NCBI GenBank assembly: GCA_003222245.1
Contig: QHVH01000001.1
Location: 248,001-312,000, forward strand
Origin: Blastocatellia bacterium AA13
GTDB taxonomy: Bacteria > Acidobacteriota > Blastocatellia > UBA7656
Length of the DNA: 64,000 nt
Direction: 5' to 3'
The position numbers were made by a program, and so were the translations under genes. The notes beneath the pieces are model-generated. The model worked only from the letters and a program-made list of their open reading frames with translations. It was not told the origin of the DNA and made no database searches. Below are positions 28,901 to 37,947 of the stretch, in pieces. How positions within the stretch are numbered: position 1 is the stretch's first letter; each line of letters opens with the position of its first letter.

Positions 28901-29947
28901 ATGAAGCGACACAAAGAAACACAGAGTCGATATCGCGTCACCGGGTGTTGCTGCGCGGCGCTCATGTTCTTTCAGGATTTGTCCGGCGCGCATTCCAGCG
29001 TTGAGCCGGCGACTCCGCAGGCAGGTCGGATCGCGAATCTGTGGTGGGTGATGTTCTATGTTTCCGTCGCGGTCCTCGCCCTCGTCACGGCGGCGCTGAT
29101 TTATGCCGTGTTCAGGCGACGATCGGCGCGGGAGCAGACCGCTCCTGTTGATCTGAGTCCCAACACAAACAGAGAGCGTAAGGCCACTCGCGCGGCCGCG
29201 GTTGCACTTGCGGTCACCATCGCAATTCTTTTCGTACTGCTCGGTCTCAGCTTCACAACGGGCCGCGCAGTCTCATTTCTGAGCAATGAATCTCCACTGG
29301 AGATCAAAGCAGTCGGGCATCGCTGGTGGTGGGAATTTCAATACGTCGATCCCGTCCCAAGCCGCGGTTTTATTACGGCAAACGAGCTTCGTCTACCGCA
29401 GGGACGGCAAATTGTACTGACTCTGACTTCGAACGACGTCATACACAGCTTCTGGGCCCCAAATCTGATGGGCAAGAAGGACCTGATACCGGGTCAGGAA
29501 TCGAGGCTGATATTCCGGCCCGAAAAGCAGGGCGTCTTCAGAGGACAATGCGCGGAGTTTTGCGGGTTTCAACATGCGCAGATGGGTTTCCTCGTGCTTG
29601 TCGAGTCCGACGGCGATTTTTCGGATTGGTATAACCACGAGAGCCAACAGGCCGTACAGCCGTCGAACGATTCCGAGAAAAGAGGCCGACAAGTGTTCCT
29701 GTCTTCGACCTGCGTCATGTGCCACACGATCGGCGGAACACCCGCGAACAGCAATATCGGGCCGCCTCTCACTCATCTCGCGAGCCGAACTTCGATTGCC
29801 GCCGCCACGCTGACGAACAGTCGTGAAAATCTGGCCAAATGGGTGACGGATTCGCAGAAGATCAAACCGGGCAACCGCATGCCTCCGAACGTGCTTGGTC
29901 CGGAGAATCTGGACGATCTGCTCAACTATTTGACGAGCCTGAAATGA
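28901..29947 (+). CDS. coxB: Cytochrome c oxidase subunit II with fused haem c (caa3 type)
   Basis: A 348-residue subunit. After a signal-like start come two transmembrane helices (about 45-70 and 100-120), then the cupredoxin domain with the CuA site: His in VIHSFWAPN and Cys217, Cys221, His225, Met228 in CAEFCGFQHAQM. A C-terminal cytochrome c domain carries CVMCH near residue 270 and a Met in GNRMPPN. The fused haem is typical of caa3 oxidases and accepts electrons from a soluble or anchored cytochrome, here most simply XoxG. The stop overlaps the coxA ATG. Confidence 0.93.
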   Translation: MKRHKETQSRYRVTGCCCAALMFFQDLSGAHSSVEPATPQAGRIANLWWVMFYVSVAVLALVTAALIYAVFRRRSAREQTAPVDLSPNTNRERKATRAAAVALAVTIAILFVLLGLSFTTGRAVSFLSNESPLEIKAVGHRWWWEFQYVDPVPSRGFITANELRLPQGRQIVLTLTSNDVIHSFWAPNLMGKKDLIPGQESRLIFRPEKQGVFRGQCAEFCGFQHAQMGFLVLVESDGDFSDWYNHESQQAVQPSNDSEKRGRQVFLSSTCVMCHTIGGTPANSNIGPPLTHLASRTSIAAATLTNSRENLAKWVTDSQKIKPGNRMPPNVLGPENLDDLLNYLTSLK

Positions 29948-31932
29948 TCAACGAAAGGAGCAAGCCGGGAAAGGCTCACATTGAGACGGCTACGCTCGAT
30001 GTCGAGCGGGACCGCGCCGAGCTCGAGCGCTCGTGGGAGACGAGACCGGGATTTATTGGATGGCTCACCACCACGAATCATAAGTCGATTGCGATTCGAT
30101 ACATCGTCACGGCATTCATCTTCTTTTTATTTGGCGGAATACTCGCGGCGCTGATGCGGATTCAACTCGCAAGGCCTCGGAGCGAATTCCTCGGGCCCGA
30201 TGCATACGACCAGGTGTTCACAGTGCACGGCAGCACGATGATGTTTCTGTTCGCGGTTCCGATCATGACGGCGCTCGGTCTTTACTTTGTGCCTTTGATG
30301 GTCGGCACCCGCAACGTTGCGTTTCCAAAGCTGAATGCTTTCGGCTACTACGTGTACCTGACTGGAGGCATTCTCCTTTATCTGGGCCTGTTGTCAAACA
30401 CGGGCCCCGACACCGGATGGTTCAGCTATGTACCGCTCTCCGGACCCGATTTCGCGCCGGGTAAACGCGTGGATATTTGGGCGCAGATGATCACGTTCAC
30501 CGAAATCGCCGCGCTCGTTGCCGCCGTAGAAATTATCGTAACCGCCTTCAAGATGCGGGCGCCGGGCATGTCGCTCAATCGAATACCGCTCTTTGTGTGG
30601 GCGATGGTGGTGACCGCGTTTATGATCATTTTTGCGATGCCCGCGATAATGCTCGCGAGCTCGATGCTGGCGACGGATCGGTTGACGGGGGTCAGCACTC
30701 ATTTCTTCAATCCGGCCGAAGGAGGCGACGCGCTGCTGTGGCAGCATCTCTTCTGGTTCTTCGGCCATCCCGAAGTCTACATAATCTTTATTCCCGGAAC
30801 GGGAATCGTTTCGACGCTTATCGTGACCTTCGCTCGCCGTATCGCATTCGGCTATACCGCGTTGGTGCTCTCGCTGATTTCCACTGGATTCATAGGATTT
30901 GGCTTGTGGGTGCATCATATGTTCGCAACGCCTCTGCCGCAGCTCGGGCAGAGCTTTTTCACCGGCGCCAGCATAATGATCGCGATACCGAGCGGAGTTC
31001 AGATATTTTGCTGGATTGCCACGCTCTGGCTCGGCAAGAGACTTGAGCTAAAAACGCCTTTGTTGTTCGTGCTCGGTTTTGTTTTCACTTTTGTGATCGG
31101 CGGGCTGACGGGGGTGATGCTGGGGTCGGCGCCGCTCGATCTTCAGGTGCACGACACCTTCTTCGTAGTCGCTCATCTCCACTATGTTCTGATCGGCGGG
31201 GCAATCTTTCCGCTTTTTGGAGCTCTCTATTACTGGTTTCCGAAATGGACCGGGCGGCTGATGAACGAGCGGCTCGGGAAGCTGAACTTCTGGTTGATGC
31301 TGATCGGTTTTCATCTGACGTTCTTTCCGATGCATCAACTCGGAATCCAAGGAATGCCCCGCAGAGTGTACACCTACCTGCCCGAAACTGGTTGGGGAGC
31401 GCTGAATCTGCTTGCGTCAATCGGCGCCGCGGTCCTCACCGCGGGCGTCATCGCCTTTCTGATAAACGTATTCTGGAGCCGCCGACATGGAGCTCCCGCG
31501 GGAGACAATCCCTGGAACTCGGATACTCTCGAATGGGCGACGAGCTCGCCTCCTCCGAGCTACAACTTTCTCTACATTCCCACGGTTCGGAATAGATATC
31601 CGGTGTGGACGGTCGAACCGGATACCCCGGTCGTAGCCGGTCTGCGCACCGATGTACGTGAGGCCCTCGTCACACACACGATCACCGCGGCGCCGGATCA
31701 TCGCTATGAGCTGCCGAACTCTTCGATATGGCCGCTCGTGCTTGCGGCAGCGACGGCGGTCACTTTCATCGGCGTGATCTTTACGGCCTGGGCGATACCG
31801 ATCGGAGCGGCGCTCACTTTCATAGCGCTCGTGGGATGGTTCTGGCCGAACAGCGAGCCTGCGGCGCTTGAAGCCGAGAGACATCGATCGCTTCCAACGG
31901 GCGACGGATTGTCTCTGGAGCAACAGACGTGA
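29944..31932 (+). CDS. coxA: Cytochrome c oxidase subunit I
   Basis: A 662-residue haem-copper oxidase catalytic subunit. Haem and CuB ligands are visible in FTVHGSTMMFLF, FWFFGHPEVYI (A-type, with the Glu of the proton channel and the Tyr cross-linked to His), and HDTFFVVAHLHYVLIGG. An extended C-terminus adds further hydrophobic helices beyond the canonical twelve (about residues 585-650). I start it at the ATG 29944, which overlaps the coxB stop (ATGA) and yields MINERSKPG; the frame is open further upstream but only inside coxB. It reduces O2 to water and pumps protons. Confidence 0.95.
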   Translation: MINERSKPGKAHIETATLDVERDRAELERSWETRPGFIGWLTTTNHKSIAIRYIVTAFIFFLFGGILAALMRIQLARPRSEFLGPDAYDQVFTVHGSTMMFLFAVPIMTALGLYFVPLMVGTRNVAFPKLNAFGYYVYLTGGILLYLGLLSNTGPDTGWFSYVPLSGPDFAPGKRVDIWAQMITFTEIAALVAAVEIIVTAFKMRAPGMSLNRIPLFVWAMVVTAFMIIFAMPAIMLASSMLATDRLTGVSTHFFNPAEGGDALLWQHLFWFFGHPEVYIIFIPGTGIVSTLIVTFARRIAFGYTALVLSLISTGFIGFGLWVHHMFATPLPQLGQSFFTGASIMIAIPSGVQIFCWIATLWLGKRLELKTPLLFVLGFVFTFVIGGLTGVMLGSAPLDLQVHDTFFVVAHLHYVLIGGAIFPLFGALYYWFPKWTGRLMNERLGKLNFWLMLIGFHLTFFPMHQLGIQGMPRRVYTYLPETGWGALNLLASIGAAVLTAGVIAFLINVFWSRRHGAPAGDNPWNSDTLEWATSSPPPSYNFLYIPTVRNRYPVWTVEPDTPVVAGLRTDVREALVTHTITAAPDHRYELPNSSIWPLVLAAATAVTFIGVIFTAWAIPIGAALTFIALVGWFWPNSEPAALEAERHRSLPTGDGLSLEQQT

Positions 31933-32555
31933 GCGAGAGATCGGTCTTAAACTGTTCAGAGTTGCCGGAACACGCGTTCGATGGGCGCGCACCGATCTGG
32001 TGGGGAAACTTGCTGCTTCTCGCGATCGAGTCGACGATGTTCGGGATAGTCATCGCCTGTTATTTTTATTTTCATCAGAATTTTTCTTATTGGCCGCCGC
32101 CGCGCAACGTGCCGCCGACCACCTACGATACGGCTCCCGATCTGCTTGCGCCTACCAGCAACGTGATATTGCTGCTCTTGAGTTGCGTGCCGATGTATCT
32201 GCTCGATCGAGCCGCGCGAGCGGGCAAAATTAAGGCTGTGAGAATCGCCATTGTCGTATCGATTATCTTCGGCGCCGCGGCTGTTGCGCTCAGGTGTTTT
32301 GAATTTCGCGACATTCATTTCAAGTGGGACGCCAACGCGTATGGATCCATCGTATGGGCTGTCCTAAGTTTGCACTTCGCCCATCTGATCACAGGCACGC
32401 TCGAAACAGCAGTCCTTGGAGCATACGTCTTCGTTAGAGGACTCGATGCAAAACATCGGGTCGATCTGACCGTCACCGCCGTCTATTGGTACTGGATTGT
32501 AGGCGTCTGGATTCCCCTATACGCGATCTTGTATTGGGGTCCCCGGCTCGGCTGA
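31929..32555 (+). CDS. coxC: Cytochrome c oxidase subunit III
   Basis: A 208-residue membrane protein with five helices matching the shorter caa3-type subunit III: PIWWGNLLLLAIESTMFG, VYWYWIVGVWIPLYAILYW at the C-terminus, and LHFAHLITGTLE with the conserved His-Glu region. Start is GTG overlapping the coxA stop (GTGA). Subunit III stabilises the catalytic core and may guide O2 or lipid. Its stop overlaps the next small gene (TGATG). Confidence 0.88.
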   Translation: MSERSVLNCSELPEHAFDGRAPIWWGNLLLLAIESTMFGIVIACYFYFHQNFSYWPPPRNVPPTTYDTAPDLLAPTSNVILLLLSCVPMYLLDRAARAGKIKAVRIAIVVSIIFGAAAVALRCFEFRDIHFKWDANAYGSIVWAVLSLHFAHLITGTLETAVLGAYVFVRGLDAKHRVDLTVTAVYWYWIVGVWIPLYAILYWGPRLG

Positions 32556-32929
32556 TGGGAGTACGTGATGAGGAGAGAATGGAAAGCGGCAGCAAGCGCG
32601 TTTTGCTTTTGACATCGCTATTCGTCGGTCCGATTGTATGGCTCTTGAATTTTGAGACGAGCTACCTTCTTGTCTTTGAAGCCTGCAAGGCCGGCTCGAA
32701 CGCTCTCATATATCTGACCGCGCTTGTATCGCTCGCGCTGATAACCGCCGGAGGGGCGCCGGCGCTTCGATATCTGAAATCGCAGGGCGAGCTTATTCTG
32801 GTAGAGCTGGAAGAGCCGTCACTCGGTCAATTCATGGCTGCTCTCGGTCTCACGCTCAATGCTCTGTTTTTCATCGTCATCGTCGCGCAAACAATAGCCG
32901 CTCTGGTTCTGAATCCATGTTTGCATTGA
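32555..32929 (+). CDS. Small membrane protein of the oxidase operon
   Basis: A 124-residue protein, or 116 if it starts at the ATG 32579 behind AGGAGAG. Three hydrophobic helices are visible (LLTSLFVGPIVWLLNFE, ALIYLTALVSLALITAGG, FMAALGLTLNALFFIVIVAQ). It matches no named oxidase subunit, but lies between coxC and ctaG with overlapping ends. It may be an accessory fourth subunit or an assembly protein of this caa3 oxidase; this is from position only. Confidence 0.75.
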   Translation: MGVRDEERMESGSKRVLLLTSLFVGPIVWLLNFETSYLLVFEACKAGSNALIYLTALVSLALITAGGAPALRYLKSQGELILVELEEPSLGQFMAALGLTLNALFFIVIVAQTIAALVLNPCLH

Positions 32930-33939
32930 ATGGACACCGGATCGAAGGCTCGTCCGGACGTGAACACGGTCCGCGGCTTCGGCTGCAAGCTCTTCTCGTA
33001 TGCATCGCGGCAATGATGCTGATGGCGCTATCGGCATCCGCGCACGGAGATGAGCCGCCGGATCCGTCCGATCTATGGACGGACTGGGCTTTTGAACCAC
33101 TGGTAGTGCTGTCGCTCGCAATCACCGGCTGGATTTATCTTCGAGGCCTACGCCGTCTGTGGAGGAGCGCGGGAGTCGGAGTCGGTATTCGAAAGTGGGA
33201 AGCGGCGGCAGGCGCATGCGGCTGGCTTGGTCTTGTTGTTGCGCTGGTCTCGCCTCTTCACCCGCTCGGACGGGTTCTATTCTCGGCGCATATGACTCAA
33301 CACGAGATGTTGATGCTGGCGGCCGCTCCGCTGTTGGTGCTCGGCCAGCCCGCAATTGTGTCGATGTGGGGGTTGCCGTTCGAATGGAGAAAGCGAGTTG
33401 GCGAGCTGACGAGAGCCGCGGGCTGGAGGGCGCTGTGGCGCGCGGCAACCAACCCTCTCGCGGCATGGACTATACACGCTGTTGCTCTCTGGATCTGGCA
33501 TGTGCCGTCGCTCTTTCAAGCCACGCTCAATAATGAGGTCATTCATGCGGTCCAGCACCTGAGCTTCTTGCTGTCGGCGGTATTGTTCTGGTGGGCTTTG
33601 ATTCATGGCCGCGGCCTGATGGGATACGGAGCCGGCGTGCTCTACGTATTCACGACCTCAATTCACAGCGGCGTTCTGGGCGCGCTCCTGACATTTTCGA
33701 GATCGCTATGGTATCCCGCATACGGGGATAAGGCCAATGCGTGGGGCCTGACGAATTTCGAAGACCAGCAACTGGGCGGACTGATTATGTGGATACCCGC
33801 CGGCTTGGTTTACGTTGTAGCGGGTCTTGCGCTGTTTGTCGGCTGGTTGCGTGAATCGGAAAGAAGAGTGCAATTGGGATCGACCTCCGCTGATGTAGAT
33901 CCCGGCAGCCATAGCCGGAAGTCGGAGGCATTCCTGTGA
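32917..33939 (+). CDS. ctaG: Cytochrome c oxidase assembly factor CtaG (caa3 type)
   Basis: A 340-residue protein with a cleavable N-terminal signal (LQALLVCIAAMMLMALSASAHG) and seven further helices. The family motifs HMTQHEMLMLAAAPLLVLG, HAVALWIWHVP and QHLSFLLSAVLFWWALI contain the conserved His residues thought to handle copper for the CuA or CuB site. It is unrelated to the proteobacterial CtaG/Cox11. It overlaps the previous gene by 13 bp and the following DUF421 gene by 4 bp, so it belongs to the same operon. Confidence 0.9.
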   Translation: MFALNGHRIEGSSGREHGPRLRLQALLVCIAAMMLMALSASAHGDEPPDPSDLWTDWAFEPLVVLSLAITGWIYLRGLRRLWRSAGVGVGIRKWEAAAGACGWLGLVVALVSPLHPLGRVLFSAHMTQHEMLMLAAAPLLVLGQPAIVSMWGLPFEWRKRVGELTRAAGWRALWRAATNPLAAWTIHAVALWIWHVPSLFQATLNNEVIHAVQHLSFLLSAVLFWWALIHGRGLMGYGAGVLYVFTTSIHSGVLGALLTFSRSLWYPAYGDKANAWGLTNFEDQQLGGLIMWIPAGLVYVVAGLALFVGWLRESERRVQLGSTSADVDPGSHSRKSEAFL

Positions 33940-34463
33940 TCTTCAGCAGTTGGTCTACGCTTGCGCGAATCGCGGCCGTCGCTGTTATGGCTTACCTCGC
34001 GCTGGTATTGCTGCTGCGGCTTTCAGGCAAGCGCACTCTTTCGACCATGGATCCGTTTGACTTTGTAATAACGACGGCCCTCGGCTCGACGCTAGCACAG
34101 ACAGCCTTGTCAAAGGACGTTGCGCTGGTCGAGGGTCTGGTGACCTTTGCAACGATCATCGCGCTTCAACATCTGGTTAGCTGGCTTTCAATAAAACAGC
34201 GATTCGTTCGACGTATGATCAAATCAAGACCGGCGCTGTTGTTTTACAAGGGCGAGTTTCAGAAGAGCACCATGGATCGCGAGCACGTGCCTGACATTGA
34301 GATTCTGGCTGCCGTTCGAGAAAGCGGCGTGGCCTCGCTCGATGAAGTGGAGGCTGTAGTCCTGGAAGCTGACAGCGGCTTCAGCGTTATAAAGCGCTCG
34401 AAGACTGAGGGCGACTCCGCGTTGCGAGATGTCGACCCCCTCACGGTTAAGAGATCGACTTGA
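33936..34463 (+). CDS. DUF421 (YetF-like) membrane protein
   Basis: A 175-residue protein with three N-terminal helices (about 8-30, 40-60, 66-82) and a DUF421 soluble domain containing LSGKRTLSTMDPFDFVITTALGS-like and VEAVVLEADSGFSVIKR motifs. The family is widespread; YetF-type proteins have been linked to membrane lipid (phosphatidylserine) metabolism in Bacillus, but most are uncharacterised. It overlaps ctaG by 4 bp and ends the plus-strand run begun at xoxF. Its role there is unknown. Confidence 0.82.
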   Translation: MIFSSWSTLARIAAVAVMAYLALVLLLRLSGKRTLSTMDPFDFVITTALGSTLAQTALSKDVALVEGLVTFATIIALQHLVSWLSIKQRFVRRMIKSRPALLFYKGEFQKSTMDREHVPDIEILAAVRESGVASLDEVEAVVLEADSGFSVIKRSKTEGDSALRDVDPLTVKRST

Positions 34464-34538
34464 AGTATCGCCCGCACCGGACTTGGAAGAGATCGACCTG
34501 AAGTGTCTCGCAACACGCGGATTCGAAAGAGGCTCGAG

Positions 34539-34931
34539 TTAGCTACTGCTCGCATCGTTATCGGCGGACCGGCGATCCAGCTCCCATCGGTCTCTGTCGC
34601 GTTTTTCCAATATCTCGTCGTGCGTGTGTACCTCTGTATCGATGCCCTGCTCGATTCCGAAAGCGCGGCCGATCTCATCGACTTCATCCTGATCGGGAGT
34701 AGGGGCATGGCCGCCTACGGCTTCATCGCCCACGTCGTTCGCGTTTTGCCAGTCTGCGTCGAGATCGCCTCCGGTCAGCTTCGGACTAGTCGAGTGATGT
34801 TGGCGCAGCTCTTCTCGCATCCGTTCCGCGCCGGCGTGGGCGAGATTCTCCTGTACGAGATGCTCGTGGTCAGGTGGATTTGAGTCGTGATTCGGCAGCG
34901 CGTCGTCTTGCGGTTCATTCCGGTTAGCCAT
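34539..34931 (-). CDS. DUF6335 family acidic protein
   Basis: A 130-residue hydrophilic protein. The C-terminal half matches the DUF6335 pattern: LTGGDLDADWQNA, VGDEAVGGHAPTPDQDEVDEIG, THDEILEKRDRDRWELD. The N-terminal 50 residues are acidic, His-rich and likely disordered. Function is unknown. The ATG at 34931 is preceded by AGAGGTG, so I prefer it to an upstream frame extension at 34958. It stands alone, convergent with the DUF421 gene. Confidence 0.75.
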   Translation of the reverse strand: MANRNEPQDDALPNHDSNPPDHEHLVQENLAHAGAERMREELRQHHSTSPKLTGGDLDADWQNANDVGDEAVGGHAPTPDQDEVDEIGRAFGIEQGIDTEVHTHDEILEKRDRDRWELDRRSADNDASSS

Positions 34932-35199
34932 AAAACACCTCTGCTTTGATTTCGGCAATCAGGTATCTCCGCACTGATTCGCGGCGAAGATTTCTCGAGA
35001 CTGCTTTTTCGGACACAATCTCGTGACTTGGAGCTATCGCTCAAGATGCGTGCCGCGAGTGGAAGCCTTGAAAAGCGCCTGGCAGCGCATCATCGACGTA
35101 CACTTGTCGAGTCTTTTGGGTGTCGACCGGCATCAATGTCAAGCCGGTTACTTGGCTTGCGTGTGTGTTGCTGATTGTACGAGTAGTACGGGCGGCGAA

Positions 35200-35895
35200 T
35201 CAGCGGTGTATGGGAGAAGAGCTTCTATCCAGGATTTTTCTTATTCTTGTCGTGAGCCTGGTGATTATAGAGTTGACTCCGACCGTGGTCATATGAAGGT
35301 TTAGTGCTTTTGCGACTTCTTCGAGAGTCAATCCCTCGAGATAGTGCAAACGGAAGATCGTCAAATCGCGGTCTCGGTTGCGCCAGCCGGCTGCTTTCAT
35401 CAGCACGCGCTCGATCTCTTCAAAAGTGAAGTCTATTGTACTCGCCGCTTCGATGCGGCCTTCGAAGCCTAGGCCGTTGAGCGTCGATCTGATTTCGCCG
35501 TCGTTATCCACTAACTGCGTAAGGGAGTGGCTTATTTTCGGGCGTTTGAGCGCTTCCATTTCGCGGAAGTGATCTCGGACCACGTTCCTGGAGATCATCG
35601 CGAGATACTGGTATATGGAATTTTCATAAGCGCCTTCGAAGCGCTTCAGCGCGATGCTGCTTTCGCCTATAAGCCGGTAATAGACGAGTTGAACAAGGTC
35701 CTCGATCGAATCTTCGCTGAATTGCTGTCTGCGATCCTGATCTTTGCCTCGGGAATGGAAGGTTCTGGAAACATGCATTCGGATCGTGGAGTGATACCGC
35801 TTCAGGAACTCGGCCCACGCAGCGTCATCCACCGGCCGAACAGCGCAGCGCCTTAATAACTCGGTAACCGTCCACTCACTTGGGAGCGAATCCAT
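35200..35895 (-). CDS. Sigma-70 family (ECF-like) sigma factor
   Basis: A 231-residue sigma factor with region 2 (about 30-115, including IEDLVQLVYYRLI and SIYQYLAMISRNVVRDHFR) and region 4 (about 175-225, HYLEGLTLEEVAKALNLH..TVGVNSIITRLTTRI). An extra segment joins the two. It has no anti-sigma gene beside it, so control must be in trans or by another route. Two perfect tandem copies of a 15-bp unit lie exactly up to its ATG and occupy the place of the ribosome-binding site; no Shine-Dalgarno sequence is visible. Confidence 0.85.
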   Translation of the reverse strand: MDSLPSEWTVTELLRRCAVRPVDDAAWAEFLKRYHSTIRMHVSRTFHSRGKDQDRRQQFSEDSIEDLVQLVYYRLIGESSIALKRFEGAYENSIYQYLAMISRNVVRDHFREMEALKRPKISHSLTQLVDNDGEIRSTLNGLGFEGRIEAASTIDFTFEEIERVLMKAAGWRNRDRDLTIFRLHYLEGLTLEEVAKALNLHMTTVGVNSIITRLTTRIRKILDRSSSPIHR

Positions 35896-35925
35896 GCCGT
35901 TGTGATCCAGGCCGTTGTGATCCAG
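35896..35925. repeat. 15-bp unit twice in tandem, abutting a start codon
   Basis: GCCGTTGTGATCCAG occurs at 35896-35910 and again at 35911-35925 without mismatch. On the minus strand the repeats end at the base before the ATG of the sigma-factor gene, in the 5' leader. Confidence 0.85.
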
Positions 35926-36114
35926 CGCAATAAAGCCGCCCGACTTCGACTTCTACAGCGGATGCGACTCGATAGAAATATTTCCGGCCGCGGACTTCTT
36001 CGGCTTCGGCGCGCGTAGCATTCTGTTTAATATTTGCTGCGTGAAATGCGGCCTGCTCAAGTCGGAACAGAGTATAGCAAATGACCGAATAAGGCAAAAT
36101 TAAAATGGAGATCA

Positions 36115-37938
36115 TCACTGAGCATTGGAGAGCAGAGTCTTTCCGCCGCTCGCATAGAGAACAAATGAAGGCGACGGCTCAAGGATTTGGCGCAACTCGC
36201 CAAGTTTGGAATCGTCCGAGACGATAAAGACCCGTCCCGTTCCTCGCCATAATTCGCGGAATCCTTCGTCGTCGAAAAAACGCCGCGGAGCCCCTTTCAG
36301 ATACGAGCCAAACTCGAGGTTTGCGGTGCGGCCGCCAAGCATAAACAGCGGCTGACCCGTATAGAAGCTTAATGTAGAGCCGCTTTCGTACTCGCCGTTT
36401 ATGAAAAGCATATTGTCCGGTTTCATTACGCCGGCCACAGTCATCGCAATGGGTTTCGACGAGAGATATGGCTCAAACACTTTCATCGCTTCGTGAGAGC
36501 AGAAGAATACCGCCGCCATCATCGATGCAAGCGCAAGCGCCGACCACAGTCGCCTTCCGCGAAGGTAAAGTAAGAGCGCAAGAACGGTTCCGATCAGCAG
36601 CGCAGAACCGGCTCCAATCAGCGGCGTTCTGAGCGCCGCGAACGACTCCGGAGTAAGGTCGAAAATGTGCCCGAGCGAAAGCGCGTAATATTGCTCGTTG
36701 CGAGTGAGCGTCGATGAAATGTCTCCGTTGATAACGACGCCGCTCGTTGCTTTCACGACCAGCAATGTGATTACTCCCGCGCACAATCCCAGGAATGCCA
36801 TCGCCGAATAAGCGCCTGTAATGTATCGGGATTTCAGACCGCGCTCGAGATCGGAAAGAACTCTTCCGCAAAGAACAGCCAGGGCGGGAATCGCCGGCAG
36901 CGTGTAGTATTCCTGCCGCGTAGATAATGAGAAGAAACCTACAATAATGAGAACCCAGACGATCAGCAGCAGCGTCATCGATTCTTCTCTGCTGAATCCC
37001 GCCAACTTGCGAGGTATGTATCTGAACGCCGCGGGCAAGCAGAAGGTCCAAGGAAACAACCAGAGCAGGTGAAGCGCGTAGAATACCGGCAGCGGCACCG
37101 TGTCGTAGTCCTTCGGATATCTCAGGCCGAGGTATCTATAGACCTGTTCATTAATGAAGTGAAACCACAGAAAGTGCTCGTTGCGCATCGCGGCGAGCAA
37201 ATGCCAGGGAACCACGATCGCCAAAAAAATTAGACATCCGGTGATCAGCCTCATTCGCCTTATCTCGCCGAGCCTGCGCGTGATGACGAGAAAGATGAGG
37301 ATAATAAGCGCGGGAAATACAGCGCCGATCATGCTCTTTGTGAGAAAGGCGAGCGCGGATGCGGCGAAGATTCCAAGATAGCTTGCCGGGCGGCGCTCCG
37401 GGCTGTCGAGTCCTCTGACGAGAAAGTAGATCGACCAGCAAAGAAGCGCCGTTATCAAGAGGTCAGGAATCAGGATTCGCGTGAATAGAAAAGGCCCGAC
37501 GCAGGTGGCAAAGACGACTCCCGAGTAGAAGCCTTCACGGTCTCCGAACATCCTTGAAGCCAATGCCCAGACCGCCAGTATCGCGAGCAAGGCCGACAGA
37601 ACCATTGGGATCCGCGCGCTGAACTCCGTCACGCCGAAAAGACGGAATGATAAGGCGATCATCCAGTACAGCAGCGGTGCTTTTTCGTAGTACCGGATAC
37701 CGTCCATCTGAAGCGAGACCCAGTCTCCGGTTCCGGCCATCTCGCGAGCTACTTCGGCATGCGTGGAGTCCGCGTCGTCGAGCAGCGCCGGCGGCGCTGT
37801 AGCGCTTCCCGCAAAAATGAAGAGCCCCAGTGCAATTAGAAATACGGGCGCCCATCGACGCTTCGGGAATTTTGATGGGACGTTGAGGGCGGAGTCCACG
37901 GCTGGAGCGTTGATCAAGTCTGCGGCGGGCTTCACCAA
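36115..37938 (-). CDS. GT39/ArnT-like membrane glycosyltransferase
   Basis: A 607-residue protein with about 12-13 transmembrane helices. The first periplasmic loop has LLDDADSTHAEVAREM, containing the catalytic-type acidic residues of ArnT and protein O-mannosyltransferases, followed by WVSLQMDGIRYYEKAPLLYW. These enzymes use polyprenyl-phosphate sugars to glycosylate lipid A or proteins outside the membrane. The acceptor is not evident. The C-terminal 100 residues are soluble and periplasmic. The TonB receptor gene ends 9 bp upstream on the same strand, so the two are co-transcribed. Confidence 0.88.
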   Translation of the reverse strand: MVKPAADLINAPAVDSALNVPSKFPKRRWAPVFLIALGLFIFAGSATAPPALLDDADSTHAEVAREMAGTGDWVSLQMDGIRYYEKAPLLYWMIALSFRLFGVTEFSARIPMVLSALLAILAVWALASRMFGDREGFYSGVVFATCVGPFLFTRILIPDLLITALLCWSIYFLVRGLDSPERRPASYLGIFAASALAFLTKSMIGAVFPALIILIFLVITRRLGEIRRMRLITGCLIFLAIVVPWHLLAAMRNEHFLWFHFINEQVYRYLGLRYPKDYDTVPLPVFYALHLLWLFPWTFCLPAAFRYIPRKLAGFSREESMTLLLIVWVLIIVGFFSLSTRQEYYTLPAIPALAVLCGRVLSDLERGLKSRYITGAYSAMAFLGLCAGVITLLVVKATSGVVINGDISSTLTRNEQYYALSLGHIFDLTPESFAALRTPLIGAGSALLIGTVLALLLYLRGRRLWSALALASMMAAVFFCSHEAMKVFEPYLSSKPIAMTVAGVMKPDNMLFINGEYESGSTLSFYTGQPLFMLGGRTANLEFGSYLKGAPRRFFDDEGFRELWRGTGRVFIVSDDSKLGELRQILEPSPSFVLYASGGKTLLSNAQ

Positions 37939-37947
37939 TTCAAAATA

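Noticed and set aside
35876-36118. Minus-strand frame of 80 codons upstream of the sigma factor
   Set aside because: It overlaps the sigma-factor start and ends in frame-shifted readings of the tandem repeat; most likely leader DNA.
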